A stretch of DNA of 64,000 nucleotides from Actinobacteria bacterium IMCC25003 (GCA_002284855.1 CP015603.1:186001-250000); one strand, 5' to 3'; shown: positions 1-9,197, numbered from the stretch's first letter. Notes: generated from the sequence alone by a model not told the origin. Translations and numbers: made by a program.

Positions 1-1855
1 CTGGTGTCACGAGTTCACGGAGTGAGTCGCGAGTACAGATATCGACAACGCGACCGTACTCAGGCTTCTCTGTGCCCTTCATGATTCCTGGGTGAAGTTT
101 GAATTGGTTACGCACTTCGACAACAACTGCACCGGCTGCACGAGAAACTGCATTGACTGCAAGTCCTGAGAAGAGGAATACAACTGCTGCGCCGATAATC
201 AAACCGACGAGGTTGCGAGGAGATGCGATATCAAGGATGCCTTGGTATTCGAGAGCAACTGTTGTGCCTTCGCCAACTGCCTTGATGACAGCTTCCTTGA
301 TTGCATCGGTGAATGCACCGAACAAAGCAGTCGCTGCAAGAACAGCTGTCGCGATTGCGATTCCCTTAGTGATTGCCTTTGTTGTGTTACCAACAGCATC
401 GAGGGAGGTAAGAATCTGTGCGCCTTCACCCTTAACATCGCCTGACATTTCTGCAATGCCTTGAGCGTTATCTGAGATTGGGCCGAATGTATCCATCGCG
501 ACGATGACGCCTACTGTTGTAAGCAAGCCTGTACCAGCAAGTGCGATTGCAAAGAGTGACAAGACGATTGATCCGCCACCGAGTAAGAATGCACCGAATA
601 CTGCTGCTGCGATAAGAAGTGCTGAGTAGACAGCTGATTCGAAGCCAACTGAGATACCAGCGAGAATTACTGTTGCGGCACCTGTCTGAGATGAAGCTGC
701 TACATCGTTTACAGGGCGCTTGCCGGTTTCAGTGAAGAAGCCTGTAAGTACCTGAATTGCAGCTGCGAGAACGATTCCGATGATTACTGCACCAAATGCA
801 AGAACGCGTGGGTTGATATTGCCAGCTTCTTCAAGAACTGTTGGTGAATAGTTAGTCAGCAAGTTGAACTTACCTGGAAGGTAGGTAAATGTTGCAAGCC
901 CTGTAAGACCTGCAGAGATAATTGCTGACATAAAGAATGAGCGGTTAATCGCTGTCATTGCTGACTTATCTGTTGAACGCAAGCGTGTTGCGAAGATTCC
1001 GATTACTGCTGTGACGATTCCGATTGCAGGAACGATCAGTGGGTAGATAAGGCCTTCGTTACCGAATGCAGCCTTTCCGAGAATAAGAGCTGCAACGAGT
1101 GTCACTGCATATGACTCGAAGAGATCGGCAGCCATACCAGCACAGTCACCGACGTTATCGCCGACGTTATCTGCGATTGTTGCAGGGTTACGTGGGTCAT
1201 CTTCTGGAATACCTTTTTCGACTTTACCGACGAGGTCTGCTCCGACGTCAGCTGCCTTTGTGAAGATACCGCCGCCGACGCGCATAAACATCGCGAGCAT
1301 TGCAGCACCGAAACCGAATCCTTCGAGAACAACAGGTGCGTTCTCGCGGAAGAGAATTACAACGAGTGATGCGCCAACAAGTCCGAGACCCACAGTTGTC
1401 ATACCGACAACGCCGCCTGTGCGGAATGCGATCTGAACTGCCTTGGTGCCATCCTTCTGACGAGCAGCTTCTGCGACGCGAACGTTTGCGCGTACAGCGA
1501 GCCACATGCCGTTATATCCAACGAGTGCAGAGAAACCTGCGCCAAGGAGGAAGAAGATAGAGCGACCGACGCGGATAGCTGTTGTATCCGCAGGAAGAGC
1601 GAAGAGTAGGAAGAAGACGATTCCTACGAAATATGAAAGTGTGCGGAACTGGCGCGCGAGGTATGCCGCTGCTCCTTCTTGTACGGCTTCAGCAATCTCA
1701 CGCATCTTGTCTGTGCCATCGCTTGCAGCAAGGACTTGCTGGCGAAGAGCGAAGGCGATCGCGAGCGCGCCGAGGGCGACTGCGAGGACCACGTAGGTGA
1801 TGTTGAGATTTGAGCCCGTTACTTGGACGGTCGATAGTGCAGCAGAAGCACTCAT
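1..1855 (-). CDS. hppA: Membrane-bound proton-pumping pyrophosphatase, 3' end outside window
   Basis: Integral membrane H+-translocating pyrophosphatase, which couples hydrolysis of PPi to proton export. The first 618 residues lie in the window; the C-terminus is cut off by the window edge. The start ATG follows a good ribosome site (GGAGGAGAACCT). The family signature DVGADLVGKVE is at about residues 203-213, followed by the acidic DNVGDNVGDCAG segment. The motif GNTTKAITKG (about 489-498) carries Lys at the position that is Ala in potassium-dependent enzymes, so the potassium-independent subfamily is likely. The rest is hydrophobic and Ala/Gly rich, as expected for about 16 membrane segments. 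It is divergent from the beta-glucosidase gene. Confidence 0.95.
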   Translation of the reverse strand, partial: MSASAALSTVQVTGSNLNITYVVLAVALGALAIAFALRQQVLAASDGTDKMREIAEAVQEGAAAYLARQFRTLSYFVGIVFFLLFALPADTTAIRVGRSIFFLLGAGFSALVGYNGMWLAVRANVRVAEAARQKDGTKAVQIAFRTGGVVGMTTVGLGLVGASLVVILFRENAPVVLEGFGFGAAMLAMFMRVGGGIFTKAADVGADLVGKVEKGIPEDDPRNPATIADNVGDNVGDCAGMAADLFESYAVTLVAALILGKAAFGNEGLIYPLIVPAIGIVTAVIGIFATRLRSTDKSAMTAINRSFFMSAIISAGLTGLATFTYLPGKFNLLTNYSPTVLEEAGNINPRVLAFGAVIIGIVLAAAIQVLTGFFTETGKRPVNDVAASSQTGAATVILAGISVGFESAVYSALLIAAAVFGAFLLGGGSIVLSLFAIALAGTGLLTTVGVIVAMDTFGPISDNAQGIAEMSGDVKGEGAQILTSLDAVGNTTKAITKGIAIATAVLAATALFGAFTDAIKEAVIKAVGEGTTVALEYQGILDIASPRNLVGLIIGAAVVFLFSGLAVNAVSRAAGAVVVEVRNQFKLHPGIMKGTEKPEYGRVVDICTRDSLRELVTP

Positions 1856-1990
1856 AGGTTCTCCTCCATTGGAGAGTCAGGGCGCCCCAATTTGAGTGAG
1901 GGCGCGCAGGCTCTGCGAAGTTTAGGGTCTAGGGGGTGCGTTTTAGCAAATTTATACATATTTATTACAGTCAAAAAGAGCACATGAAAG

Positions 1991-2002
1991 TACGCTCACC
2001 CC
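1991..2002 (+). promoter_or_regulatory. Leaderless promoter -10 of the beta-glucosidase gene
   Basis: TACGCT followed by six bases and then the ATG. There is no Shine-Dalgarno sequence, so transcription probably starts at or next to the start codon. Same arrangement as many other genes in this window. Confidence 0.5.
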
Positions 2003-3376
2003 ATGGCCACATTTCCAAAGGACTTTATCTGGGGCGCTGCGACCTCCAGCTATCAAATTGAGGGCGCAGCCAACATCGATGGCCGTGGCCAATCTATTTG
2101 GGACACATTCTGTAAGACCCCAGGCAAGGTCGATAACGGCGATACAGGAGATGTAGCAAACGATCACTATCACCGCTATCTCGACGATATTGCGCTGATG
2201 AAAGAGCTTGGGCTGAAGTCATATCGCTTCTCATTTGCCTGGCCTCGTATGTTTCCCAATGGCGATGGCGTGCGCGAAGAACGTGGTTTTGCTTTCTACG
2301 ATCGATTGCTCAATGCGCTACTTGAAGCAGGAATTGAACCGCTGGCAACTCTGTATCACTGGGATCTTCCGCAAGCTCTGCAAGATAAGGGTGGTTGGAC
2401 AAACCGCGACATCGTGAAAGCTTTTGCAGATTACTCAACCGCTGTTGTTGAACACTTTGGTGATCGCGTCAAGAAGTGGACTCCTATTAATGAACCGTGG
2501 GTAGTTTCATGGCTTGGTTATGGAATCGGAATTCACGCACCAGGTGTGAAAGATCGCAAGGCAGCCTTTGCTGCAGCACACCACACGGTCTTGGCACACG
2601 TTGCATCAACTAATGCGATGCGCGCAGTGCGTAGCGATATTTTGACTGGGCCTGTTTTGAATCAGGCTAACTCAATTGCCGATGATCCCAATGAACCAAT
2701 TCAGAAGCACGCCCTTGAAATTGCGGATGCGCATCAGAATCGATTCTGGATGGATGCCTTTATGAAGGGCTCATACCCACAGATTTTGCTCGATACTTAT
2801 GGTGATGAACTTGCTTCAGTGATTAAGCCGGGCGATCTTGAATCAGCAACTGTGAAGAATGATTTCATCGGCATTAACTACTACTTCGATAATTACATCC
2901 ACCCATCTAAAGGTGGCGCAAATCAATGGCATTCCATTGCTGGCCTCTTTGGTCTTGATATCGATGAGACAGCGCCAGGACCGCTGACAGATATGGGTTG
3001 GCCGCTTACTCCATTCGGTTTAACAAATCTCTTGGTCCGTTGGCATAAGGAGTATGGCAGCGCGCTTCCTGATTTGTACATCACTGAAAACGGTGTTGCC
3101 TACGATGAAGGAATTAGCGAAGACGGTAAGTGCCACGATCAACGCCGTATTGATTACTTACAGACACACTTGGCTGCAGTTGCTGATGCAATCGCGCAAG
3201 GTTCACCTGTAAAGGGTTATTACGAATGGTCGCTTATGGATAACTTTGAATGGGCTCTGGGATATGCCAAACGTTTTGGAATCGTGCATGTTGATTTCGA
3301 TACACAGAAGCGCACTATTAAAGATTCTGGTTATTGGTACAAGGGTGTCATCGCCAATAACGGCGCTGACGTTTAA
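2003..3376 (+). CDS. GH1 family beta-glucosidase
   Basis: Glycoside hydrolase family 1 enzyme, 457 aa, the usual family length. The acid/base glutamate is in TPINEPW (E164) and the nucleophile in YITENG (E362). The N-terminal FIWGAATSSYQIEGA and the C-terminal YYEWSLMDNFEWALGY are classic GH1 signatures. There is no signal peptide, so it acts in the cytoplasm on imported beta-glucosides or cello-oligosaccharides. It converges with the sugar ABC permease operon, the stop codons abutting with no spacer, and probably hydrolyses what that transporter imports. The exact sugar (cellobiose or other beta-glycoside) cannot be read from the sequence. Confidence 0.95.
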   Translation: MATFPKDFIWGAATSSYQIEGAANIDGRGQSIWDTFCKTPGKVDNGDTGDVANDHYHRYLDDIALMKELGLKSYRFSFAWPRMFPNGDGVREERGFAFYDRLLNALLEAGIEPLATLYHWDLPQALQDKGGWTNRDIVKAFADYSTAVVEHFGDRVKKWTPINEPWVVSWLGYGIGIHAPGVKDRKAAFAAAHHTVLAHVASTNAMRAVRSDILTGPVLNQANSIADDPNEPIQKHALEIADAHQNRFWMDAFMKGSYPQILLDTYGDELASVIKPGDLESATVKNDFIGINYYFDNYIHPSKGGANQWHSIAGLFGLDIDETAPGPLTDMGWPLTPFGLTNLLVRWHKEYGSALPDLYITENGVAYDEGISEDGKCHDQRRIDYLQTHLAAVADAIAQGSPVKGYYEWSLMDNFEWALGYAKRFGIVHVDFDTQKRTIKDSGYWYKGVIANNGADV

Positions 3377-4318
3377 TTACGACTTAACAGAACCTGCAAG
3401 GAGTCCGCGGACGAAGTAGCGCTGTAGCGAGAAGAAGACGATCAACGGAATGATGATCGAGAACAACGCGGCAGGAGCTACGTTCTCCCACTTAGAACCA
3501 AGTGAACCACCGAGGTTTGCAAGGTGAAGTGTCAATGGAGCAACATCGTCTGTTCCGCCTGCAAATACGAGCGCAACAAGAAGATCGTTCCAAATCCATA
3601 GGAACTGGAAGATTGCAATCGAAGCAACTGCAGGAAGTGATAGTGGAAGAACAATCTTGCGGAAGACTTCGAAGTGGTTTGCACCGTCTACGCGCGCTGC
3701 TTCAAGAAGTTCGCGAGGGAGTGCTGAAACGAAGTTGTGAAGTAAGTATGTAACAAGTGGAAGACCGAACATCACGTGTGGGAACCAGACAGCAGCCAAG
3801 GTTCCAACGATTCCCAGTGGTGGAAGTATTTGATGTCCACCGATCTGTACACCTGTTGCAAAGAATGTAAGAAGTGGCAAGAGTGAAAGCTGTAGCGGAA
3901 CACCTTGAAGTGCAAAGAGTCCGTAGAAGACATGGTTGCTAAAGCGGAATGGAATCCATGCAAGCGAATATGCAGCCATCAGGCCGAAACCAACAGAGAG
4001 AACTACTGCAGGGATTGTGATTGCAAGTGAGTTCACTGCGAAAGGAATCATTCCTTCTGAACCGAGGGAACCGCCGCCTGTAAAGAGAACGGTGCGGAAG
4101 TTTTCGAGAGTAAATGATGGATTGGTAAATGATGTCCACCAACCAGAAGACAAGATCTCTTCCTTGGTGCGGAATGAAGTTACAACAAGTCCGAGAGTTG
4201 GAACTGTCCACAAGAGCGCAATGATTGTCACGATCGCTGATGCGATTGGTGAGGTAAATGGCTTGGTGCCGTGTTCGGCAACAAGCGGCTTATTCTTCTT
4301 CAATTTCAAGGTCGCCAT
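3377..4318 (-). CDS. Sugar ABC transporter permease, MalG-like
   Basis: Inner-membrane permease of a CUT1-type sugar ABC importer, 313 aa, with about six membrane segments. The EAA loop that contacts the ATPase is at about 206-225 (EAARVDGANHFEVFRKIVLP). It begins two bases after the stop of the MalF-like gene and is surely cotranscribed with it. It is last in the operon (binding protein, MalF-like, MalG-like). No ATPase gene follows; the next gene is the convergent beta-glucosidase, so a shared MsiK-type ATPase elsewhere must power it. Confidence 0.9.
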   Translation of the reverse strand: MATLKLKKNKPLVAEHGTKPFTSPIASAIVTIIALLWTVPTLGLVVTSFRTKEEILSSGWWTSFTNPSFTLENFRTVLFTGGGSLGSEGMIPFAVNSLAITIPAVVLSVGFGLMAAYSLAWIPFRFSNHVFYGLFALQGVPLQLSLLPLLTFFATGVQIGGHQILPPLGIVGTLAAVWFPHVMFGLPLVTYLLHNFVSALPRELLEAARVDGANHFEVFRKIVLPLSLPAVASIAIFQFLWIWNDLLVALVFAGGTDDVAPLTLHLANLGGSLGSKWENVAPAALFSIIIPLIVFFSLQRYFVRGLLAGSVKS

Positions 4319-4320
4319 GG

Positions 4321-5304
4321 TTAGTGCTTCCGTTCTGCACGAATAGAGCGGATGTTGTAATAGGTAATAGGCAAAACACCTAAGAAGATCAGGATTGCCA
4401 GCGTAGATCCGCGGCCATTGTTGAGATAGACGAAGTGTTCATCGAACATACGGTTGGAGAGCACATCGGTCTTAAAGTTTCCGCCGGTCATTGTGTGAAT
4501 AACGTCGAAGAGCTTGAGCGTGCCGACCATCGCTGTTGTAAGAACCACGATGATGGTGGTCTTAACCATCGGCACAGTGACTGTGCGGAAGAGCGTGAAT
4601 CCTGATGCGCCATCGAGCTGGGCTGCTTCTTCAATATCTGAAGGGATGTTCTTAATCGCTGCCGACAAGATAACCATGCCGAAGCCAGTGGTTCCCCAGA
4701 TGTAAACAGCCATCAGGAACAAGTTGTTCCATGGTGACCACAACAAAAGGTGTTGGAGCGGAATACCGAGTGATTTCATGATCTGGCCGACGAGACCGGT
4801 CTGATTTACCTCAGGCTCTTGATATTGATACATCAAGTTCCAAATCAAAGATCCGCCCACGAATGAGATTGCCATCGGCATAAAGATCAATGATTTAGCT
4901 AAGGCTTCGCGCTTCATCTTGTTAAGCATCGTTGCAAGACCTAAGCCGAGCGCTGTGACAACTACTGGCGAGATGATGATCCAGAGCATGGTGTTGCGGA
5001 ATGCAAGGAGAATGTCGGGATCTTTAAACGCACGTGTGTAGTTAGCAAAGCCGACCCACTTTGAAGAGTCAGCGTTCTTAAATGATTCGATAAAAGTTTG
5101 TACTGCAGGAATTCCAAGACCTGTCATCGCAAGGATGAGAGCTGGAACCAAAAATAGTGAGAGCGCTAAAACATTCTGCTTCTTACCTTGAACGCGTGCT
5201 CCAGCTGCAAATGCGATTCCATAGAAACCGAAGAAGATAACGAGCACTGCGAGGATCTGAAGGATTTTTGGTCCAGAGCTGGTAATAAAACTTGACCATG
5301 TCAT
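4321..5304 (-). CDS. Sugar ABC transporter permease, MalF-like
   Basis: Partner permease of the CUT1 sugar importer, 327 aa. An extra N-terminal membrane segment (about residues 15-35) precedes the usual six. The EAA motif is at about 225-245 (EEAAQLDGASGFTLFRTVTVP). It lies second in the operon, separated from the binding-protein gene by 137 bases that hold a strong stem-loop, which probably lowers its expression relative to the binding protein. Substrate class is inferred from the linked GH1 enzyme: a glucoside or oligosaccharide. Confidence 0.9.
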   Translation of the reverse strand: MTWSSFITSSGPKILQILAVLVIFFGFYGIAFAAGARVQGKKQNVLALSLFLVPALILAMTGLGIPAVQTFIESFKNADSSKWVGFANYTRAFKDPDILLAFRNTMLWIIISPVVVTALGLGLATMLNKMKREALAKSLIFMPMAISFVGGSLIWNLMYQYQEPEVNQTGLVGQIMKSLGIPLQHLLLWSPWNNLFLMAVYIWGTTGFGMVILSAAIKNIPSDIEEAAQLDGASGFTLFRTVTVPMVKTTIIVVLTTAMVGTLKLFDVIHTMTGGNFKTDVLSNRMFDEHFVYLNNGRGSTLAILIFLGVLPITYYNIRSIRAERKH

Positions 5305-5367
5305 AGCTTGGACATCCCTTCATTGTTGAAATTTAAATTGTTTAGGTAGTGATTATCTAAGAAGAGA

Positions 5368-5394
5368 CCGGGGCCCACAAGGAGTGGACCCCGG
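5368..5394 (-). terminator. Intercistronic stem-loop after the sugar-binding protein gene
   Basis: An 11-bp stem (CCGGGGTCCAC with GTGGGCCCCGG, one G-U pair) and a five-base loop lie between the binding-protein stop and the MalF-like start. No long U-run follows, so it is more likely a leaky attenuator or an mRNA 3'-end protector than a full terminator. Confidence 0.65.
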
Positions 5395-5441
5395 CATCTT
5401 TACTTCGTAGTGCTGTAGAGCAAGTTGCTAATTGGTATTAA

Positions 5442-6740
5442 TTACCAGTTTGCATCGATTGCTGCTGCAACATCCTTCATTGACTTACCTTCTGCGTAGT
5501 ACTTGGTCATTTCCTTCCAGAAAGCACCGTTTACTGCAGTTGGCATCAAGTCAGATGCGTCGAACACGATTGCGCCAGACTTGTTCTGAAGCTGTGCTGC
5601 GACAACCTTAAGAACTGGATCTGAGTATGCAGATAGTGGAATACCAGTGTTAGCTGATGTCCATCCGCCTGCCTTTGCGCGCTCAATGCCGTATACAGGT
5701 GAAGAAAGGTAATCCTGGACGTATCCAACTTCCTTCTTTGTTGAGAATGCGACTGGGAACTCTCCGCCACCCATGATTGGCTTACCAAACTTGTTGTTTG
5801 TAGCTGGGAGGTAGAACGCATCAGCATCACCTGAAGGACCGAATGTGGTACCTGCTGGGAACATTGATGAGTAGAAAGAAGCCTGCTGCAACATGCCGCA
5901 AGTTCCTGCCTTGAGTCCTGGAACACCTGCATCCTGGAACTTACGTGTTGCTACAGACTTGAGGTCACCGACCTGGTCCTTAGTTCCGAGCCAAGCAGCT
6001 ACCTTGTTCATTGCACCAAGAATTTCTGGTGATGAGAACTTGAGCTTGCCTTGCCACCACTGGTTGTACTTCTTTGGACCCTGTTCACGAAGAACCATCT
6101 GCTCGATCCAGTCAGTTGCAGGCCATCCTGTAGCTGCACCTGATTCGATTCCTGCACACCATGGGTTAGCTCCTGCAGCCTTGAACTTCGCTGCAACTGC
6201 TTCCATTTCAGCCCATGTTGTTGGGATTGAAACGCCAAGCTTCTTGAACTGTGCTGGTGAGTACCAAACAAGTGACTTCGATGATGCGCCGAATGGTGCA
6301 CCGTAGATACGTCCGTTGATTGTTGTAAATGATGCCCAAGCTGGGTTGTAGTAGCTTGAAAGGTTTGCACGAGTTGCAGCTGAAATTGGAACAGCCTTAC
6401 CTGTTGCAACCATTGTTGCTACCAAACCTGGCTGAGGAATGATTGCGAGATCAGGTGCGTTTCCGCCCTTAACACGTACTGGAAGAAGAGTTTCGAACTG
6501 GTCTGTGCCTTCGTAAGCAATCTTGATGCCTGTGCACTTTGTGAACTCAGCGAAGATCTTTTCCATTGTTGTTGCTTCAGGATCACGGATACCAGCGAAA
6601 ATCTTTACTGTGCCAGTGCCCTTCCATTTTGAATATTCGTCACAGCCAGCAGCTGATGCTGATGTTGCTGTGAAAGTAGTTGCTACGAGTGAAAGAACTG
6701 CAACAGCAGCTCCAACAAGTAGACCCTTTTTCTTTAGCAT
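5442..6740 (-). CDS. Sugar ABC transporter substrate-binding protein
   Basis: Extracellular solute-binding protein of family 1 (MalE-like), 432 aa. I chose the start at 6740 because MLKKKGLLVGAAVAVLSL begins a clear signal peptide and AAAGGTAA precedes it; an upstream in-frame start would add 27 residues that spoil the signal. Processing is ambiguous: AxA-type cleavage near residue 32, or lipidation of Cys34 in SAAGC, although the lipobox lacks the usual Leu at -3. The mature protein has the family's periplasmic-binding fold features (VKIFAGIRDPEATTMEK; APFGASSKSLVWYSP). It is the first gene of the sugar operon, divergent from the LacI regulator. Confidence 0.92.
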   Translation of the reverse strand: MLKKKGLLVGAAVAVLSLVATTFTATSASAAGCDEYSKWKGTGTVKIFAGIRDPEATTMEKIFAEFTKCTGIKIAYEGTDQFETLLPVRVKGGNAPDLAIIPQPGLVATMVATGKAVPISAATRANLSSYYNPAWASFTTINGRIYGAPFGASSKSLVWYSPAQFKKLGVSIPTTWAEMEAVAAKFKAAGANPWCAGIESGAATGWPATDWIEQMVLREQGPKKYNQWWQGKLKFSSPEILGAMNKVAAWLGTKDQVGDLKSVATRKFQDAGVPGLKAGTCGMLQQASFYSSMFPAGTTFGPSGDADAFYLPATNNKFGKPIMGGGEFPVAFSTKKEVGYVQDYLSSPVYGIERAKAGGWTSANTGIPLSAYSDPVLKVVAAQLQNKSGAIVFDASDLMPTAVNGAFWKEMTKYYAEGKSMKDVAAAIDANW

Positions 6741-6769
6741 GTAGTTACCTTTTCTATTGAGGGTTGTTG

Positions 6770-6795
6770 AGACCTCTCGGGCAGGCCCGCGGTCT
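6770..6795 (-). promoter_or_regulatory. Inverted repeat in the sugar operon leader
   Basis: AGACC-TCT-CGGGC and GCCCG-C-GGTCT form an imperfect hairpin about 30 bases before the binding-protein start codon. It could be an operator for the LacI regulator or an RNA hairpin in the leader; sequence alone does not decide. Confidence 0.4.
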
Positions 6796-6804
6796 TTAAC
6801 GTGG

Positions 6805-6819
6805 GGCAACGGTATTGCC
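6805..6819. promoter_or_regulatory. Candidate LacI-type operator
   Basis: Perfect five-base arms GGCAA/TTGCC around a five-base spacer, lying between the divergent LacI regulator and the sugar operon, downstream of the proposed sugar promoter. An inverted repeat here fits autoregulation, but the arms are short. Confidence 0.3.
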
Positions 6820-6865
6820 AATGGCTTGCAGGTCGCTACCGCCGGCCTTCAAGGTAATAAAAGTG

Positions 6866-6894
6866 TTATAAACGGTGTGGGGCGCTGGTTTTCA
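6866..6894 (-). promoter_or_regulatory. Possible promoter of the sugar ABC operon
   Basis: TGAAAA and TTATAA separated by 17 bases on the minus strand would give a leader of roughly 115 nt holding both inverted repeats. It is the best -35/-10 pair I can find in this gap. Confidence 0.35.
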
Positions 6895-6984
6895 CGCTCA
6901 CGGAGCCGACGCTGGGCTATCGAAAATGGGGGCTCAGGGGTACCTTTTGCAGAGGTTTTGCAGAAATTTGCAGAAGGGGTGGAT

Positions 6985-7986
6985 ATGGCAGGGGTCGTTG
7001 AGATTGCCGAAAAGGCTGGGGTATCTCCCGCGACGGTTTCTCGCGCCCTTCGAGGTCTGCACCATGTCAATGAAGCAACACGAAAGAAGATTGTTGCTGC
7101 TGCAATGGAACTTAATTATCCGTTGCGATCAGATTTAATTCCGCGCGAACTTATTCAACGCACAAACCGAATTGGGGTAATCGCTCCTTATATTTCGCGC
7201 TGGTATTTCGCCGAAGCAATTAATGGAATTGAACAAAGTTTACGAGAAGTCGGAATGGATTTACTTCTTTATAACTTCTCGGAAGTCGATGCACGTAAAA
7301 GAATTTTTCAACATAAACAGTTGCGCGGAAAAGTTGATGCGCTCATTGTCATAAGCATGCCGCCGACTGATGAAGAGTTTAAATCTCTGTTGAGTTTGGG
7401 AATTCCTATTACAACAATTGGTTTTGTTCACGAAGGTTGTACCAGTGTTGCCATCGATGATGTTGCAGGTGGAAGAGTTGCTACAAAACATCTCACAGAT
7501 TTAGGACATCGTGAGATTGCTGTTCTGTCAGGTCAACGCGAGACGGCATATAATTTTGATGTCTCTGATAATCGCACCAAAGGTTTTGTGGAGGTTCTCA
7601 ACGAAGTAGGAGTTGAGTGGAACCCAGATTATGAAATTCGTGGTGACTTCAATATCTACACCGCAGAGATTGCGATGGAAGCTTTCTTACAGAAGAAGAA
7701 ATTACCTACTGCGCTCTTCTGCCACTCTGATGAAATGGCATTTGGGGCTTTAAAAGCTATACGTAAGAAGGGTTTGCGAGTCCCTGAAGATATCTCTGTT
7801 ATTGGCTTTGATGATCACTTGATTGCGCAATATGTAGGGCTCACAACTGTTGCACAACCTCCACAGTTTGAAGGGCAAGTTGCGGCAGCTGCTGCTATCT
7901 CTGAGATTGCTCACCCTGTGAGTGAACATAAGAACATCGTGGTTCCTTTGAGCCTTGTTGTGCGTGAAACAACCGCAAAAATCTAG
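6985..7986 (+). CDS. LacI family transcriptional regulator
   Basis: Repressor of the LacI/GalR family, 333 aa. The N-terminal helix-turn-helix and hinge are plain (VVEIAEKAGVSPATVSRALRG), followed by the periplasmic-binding-like sugar domain (RIGVIAPYISRWYFAEAINGIE; PTALFCHSDEMAFGALKAI; ISVIGFDDH). The open frame extends 76 codons upstream, but the start at 6985 has AAGGGG at the right spacing and the extension shows no family similarity. Divergent from the sugar importer, it most likely represses that operon and is released by the imported sugar. Confidence 0.92.
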   Translation: MAGVVEIAEKAGVSPATVSRALRGLHHVNEATRKKIVAAAMELNYPLRSDLIPRELIQRTNRIGVIAPYISRWYFAEAINGIEQSLREVGMDLLLYNFSEVDARKRIFQHKQLRGKVDALIVISMPPTDEEFKSLLSLGIPITTIGFVHEGCTSVAIDDVAGGRVATKHLTDLGHREIAVLSGQRETAYNFDVSDNRTKGFVEVLNEVGVEWNPDYEIRGDFNIYTAEIAMEAFLQKKKLPTALFCHSDEMAFGALKAIRKKGLRVPEDISVIGFDDHLIAQYVGLTTVAQPPQFEGQVAAAAAISEIAHPVSEHKNIVVPLSLVVRETTAKI

Positions 7987-7997
7987 CTTTTATCCCC

Positions 7998-8009
7998 TAT
8001 CCTCACTTT
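7998..8009 (+). promoter_or_regulatory. Leaderless promoter -10 of dedA
   Basis: TATCCT, six bases, then the start ATG. It lies just after the LacI stop, giving dedA its own promoter. Confidence 0.45.
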
Positions 8010-8660
8010 ATGAACTTTGCTGCAAATATATTTGATGCGCATTCAATTGTTGGAGACCTCGGGCTAATCGGCGTACTCGCCATCATCTTCGCTGAAACCG
8101 GTTTATTGGTCGGCCTGGCATTTCCTGGCGACTCACTTCTCTTTATTGCAGGTGTTGCTGCATCGGGTTCAGGAGCCGCGATTCTTGGTGGAGCATCACT
8201 TAACCCTGTTGCGCTCTTTATCGGTGCACCAATTGCTGCGATTCTTGGTTCGCAGGTAGGACATTGGTTTGGCGCTACGTATGGGCGCAAACTCTTTAGC
8301 CGTCCTGATGGTCGCTTCTTTACACAATCAAAGGTTGATGCAACAGAGAAGTGGCTTAGTAAGTACGGAACCGGTAAAGCGTTGGTGTTGGCTCGCTTCA
8401 TTCCTTTTGTTCGTACACTGATTAATCCACTGGCTGGCATTGTTGGAATACCTGCAAAGAAATTTATCTTTTGGAATGTCTTAGGTGCAGTTGTGTGGAC
8501 GCAGGGCGTTATTGGTCTTGGTTATTTGCTCGGCGAGAAACTCAAAGGATCTGTCGATAAGTATCTGCTACCGGTTGTAGGGCTGATCATTATCGTCAGC
8601 GTTATTCCAGTTGCTATTGAATTCTTCCGCGAGTGGAGTACTCGCAAACATCACTCGTAA
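8010..8660 (+). CDS. DedA family membrane protein
   Basis: DedA/SNARE-associated family membrane protein, 216 aa, a family implicated in lipid carrier recycling and membrane homeostasis. The conserved FPGDSLLFIAG stretch near the N-terminus and the LARFIPFVRTLINPLAGIVGI motif (the FxRFxPxxR element) are present. Several hydrophobic segments are followed by a short basic tail. It is probably monocistronic and converges with pyrE three bases after its stop. The transported lipid is unknown. Confidence 0.88.
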   Translation: MNFAANIFDAHSIVGDLGLIGVLAIIFAETGLLVGLAFPGDSLLFIAGVAASGSGAAILGGASLNPVALFIGAPIAAILGSQVGHWFGATYGRKLFSRPDGRFFTQSKVDATEKWLSKYGTGKALVLARFIPFVRTLINPLAGIVGIPAKKFIFWNVLGAVVWTQGVIGLGYLLGEKLKGSVDKYLLPVVGLIIIVSVIPVAIEFFREWSTRKHHS

Positions 8661-8663
8661 GTC

Positions 8664-9197
8664 TTAGAGGCCTAAATCTTCTAGCGAGTAAGCCGCGTAG
8701 TACTTGTAGCCTGCATCAAGGATTGCTTGCTTTGCACCGCGCTCGACGATGACTGCAACGCCAACAACAATTGCGCCCGCTTCCTTCAGCGCTTCGACAG
8801 CTGTCAGAACTGATCCACCGGTTGTCGATGTATCTTCAACAGCGAGGACTTTCTTACCCTTTACATCTGGACCTTCGATGCGGCGCTGAAGTCCGTGTGC
8901 CTTTTCAGCTTTACGAACAACAAAAGAATCGATGCTCTTGCCGTTGCGGGCTGCCACATGCATCATCGCTGCCGCTACTGGATCTGCGCCCAAAGTAAGG
9001 CCGCCAACTGCCTCGTAATCTAGGTCTTTGGTGAGATCGAGCATTACTTCGCCAACAAGAGGAGCTGCAACATGATCGAGGGTGACTCGGCGGAGATCGA
9101 CGTAGTAATCAGCCTCTTTGCCTGAAGACAAGATGACTTTGCCGTGGACCACAGCTTTGTTAAGAATCTGTTCTCGGAGAAGTTCCTTTGAGTTCAT
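8664..9197 (-). CDS. pyrE: Orotate phosphoribosyltransferase
   Basis: Converts orotate and PRPP to OMP in UMP synthesis. 177 aa, typical of the short bacterial form. The PRPP-binding motif VLAVEDTSTTGGS is at about residues 117-129, and the VVRKAEKAHG stretch holds the catalytic lysines. There is no ribosome site; a leaderless -10 (TAAGGT) sits six bases before the ATG. Divergent from the DUF1800 gene across 44 bp. Confidence 0.93.
   Translation of the reverse strand: MNSKELLREQILNKAVVHGKVILSSGKEADYYVDLRRVTLDHVAAPLVGEVMLDLTKDLDYEAVGGLTLGADPVAAAMMHVAARNGKSIDSFVVRKAEKAHGLQRRIEGPDVKGKKVLAVEDTSTTGGSVLTAVEALKEAGAIVVGVAVIVERGAKQAILDAGYKYYAAYSLEDLGL

Noticed and set aside
6741-6821. Longer start for the sugar-binding protein
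   Set aside because: It would bury the signal peptide 27 residues inside the protein.
6757-6984. N-terminal extension of the LacI regulator by 76 codons
   Set aside because: The HTH starts right at the ATG at 6985, which has a ribosome site; the extension lies in the operator region.
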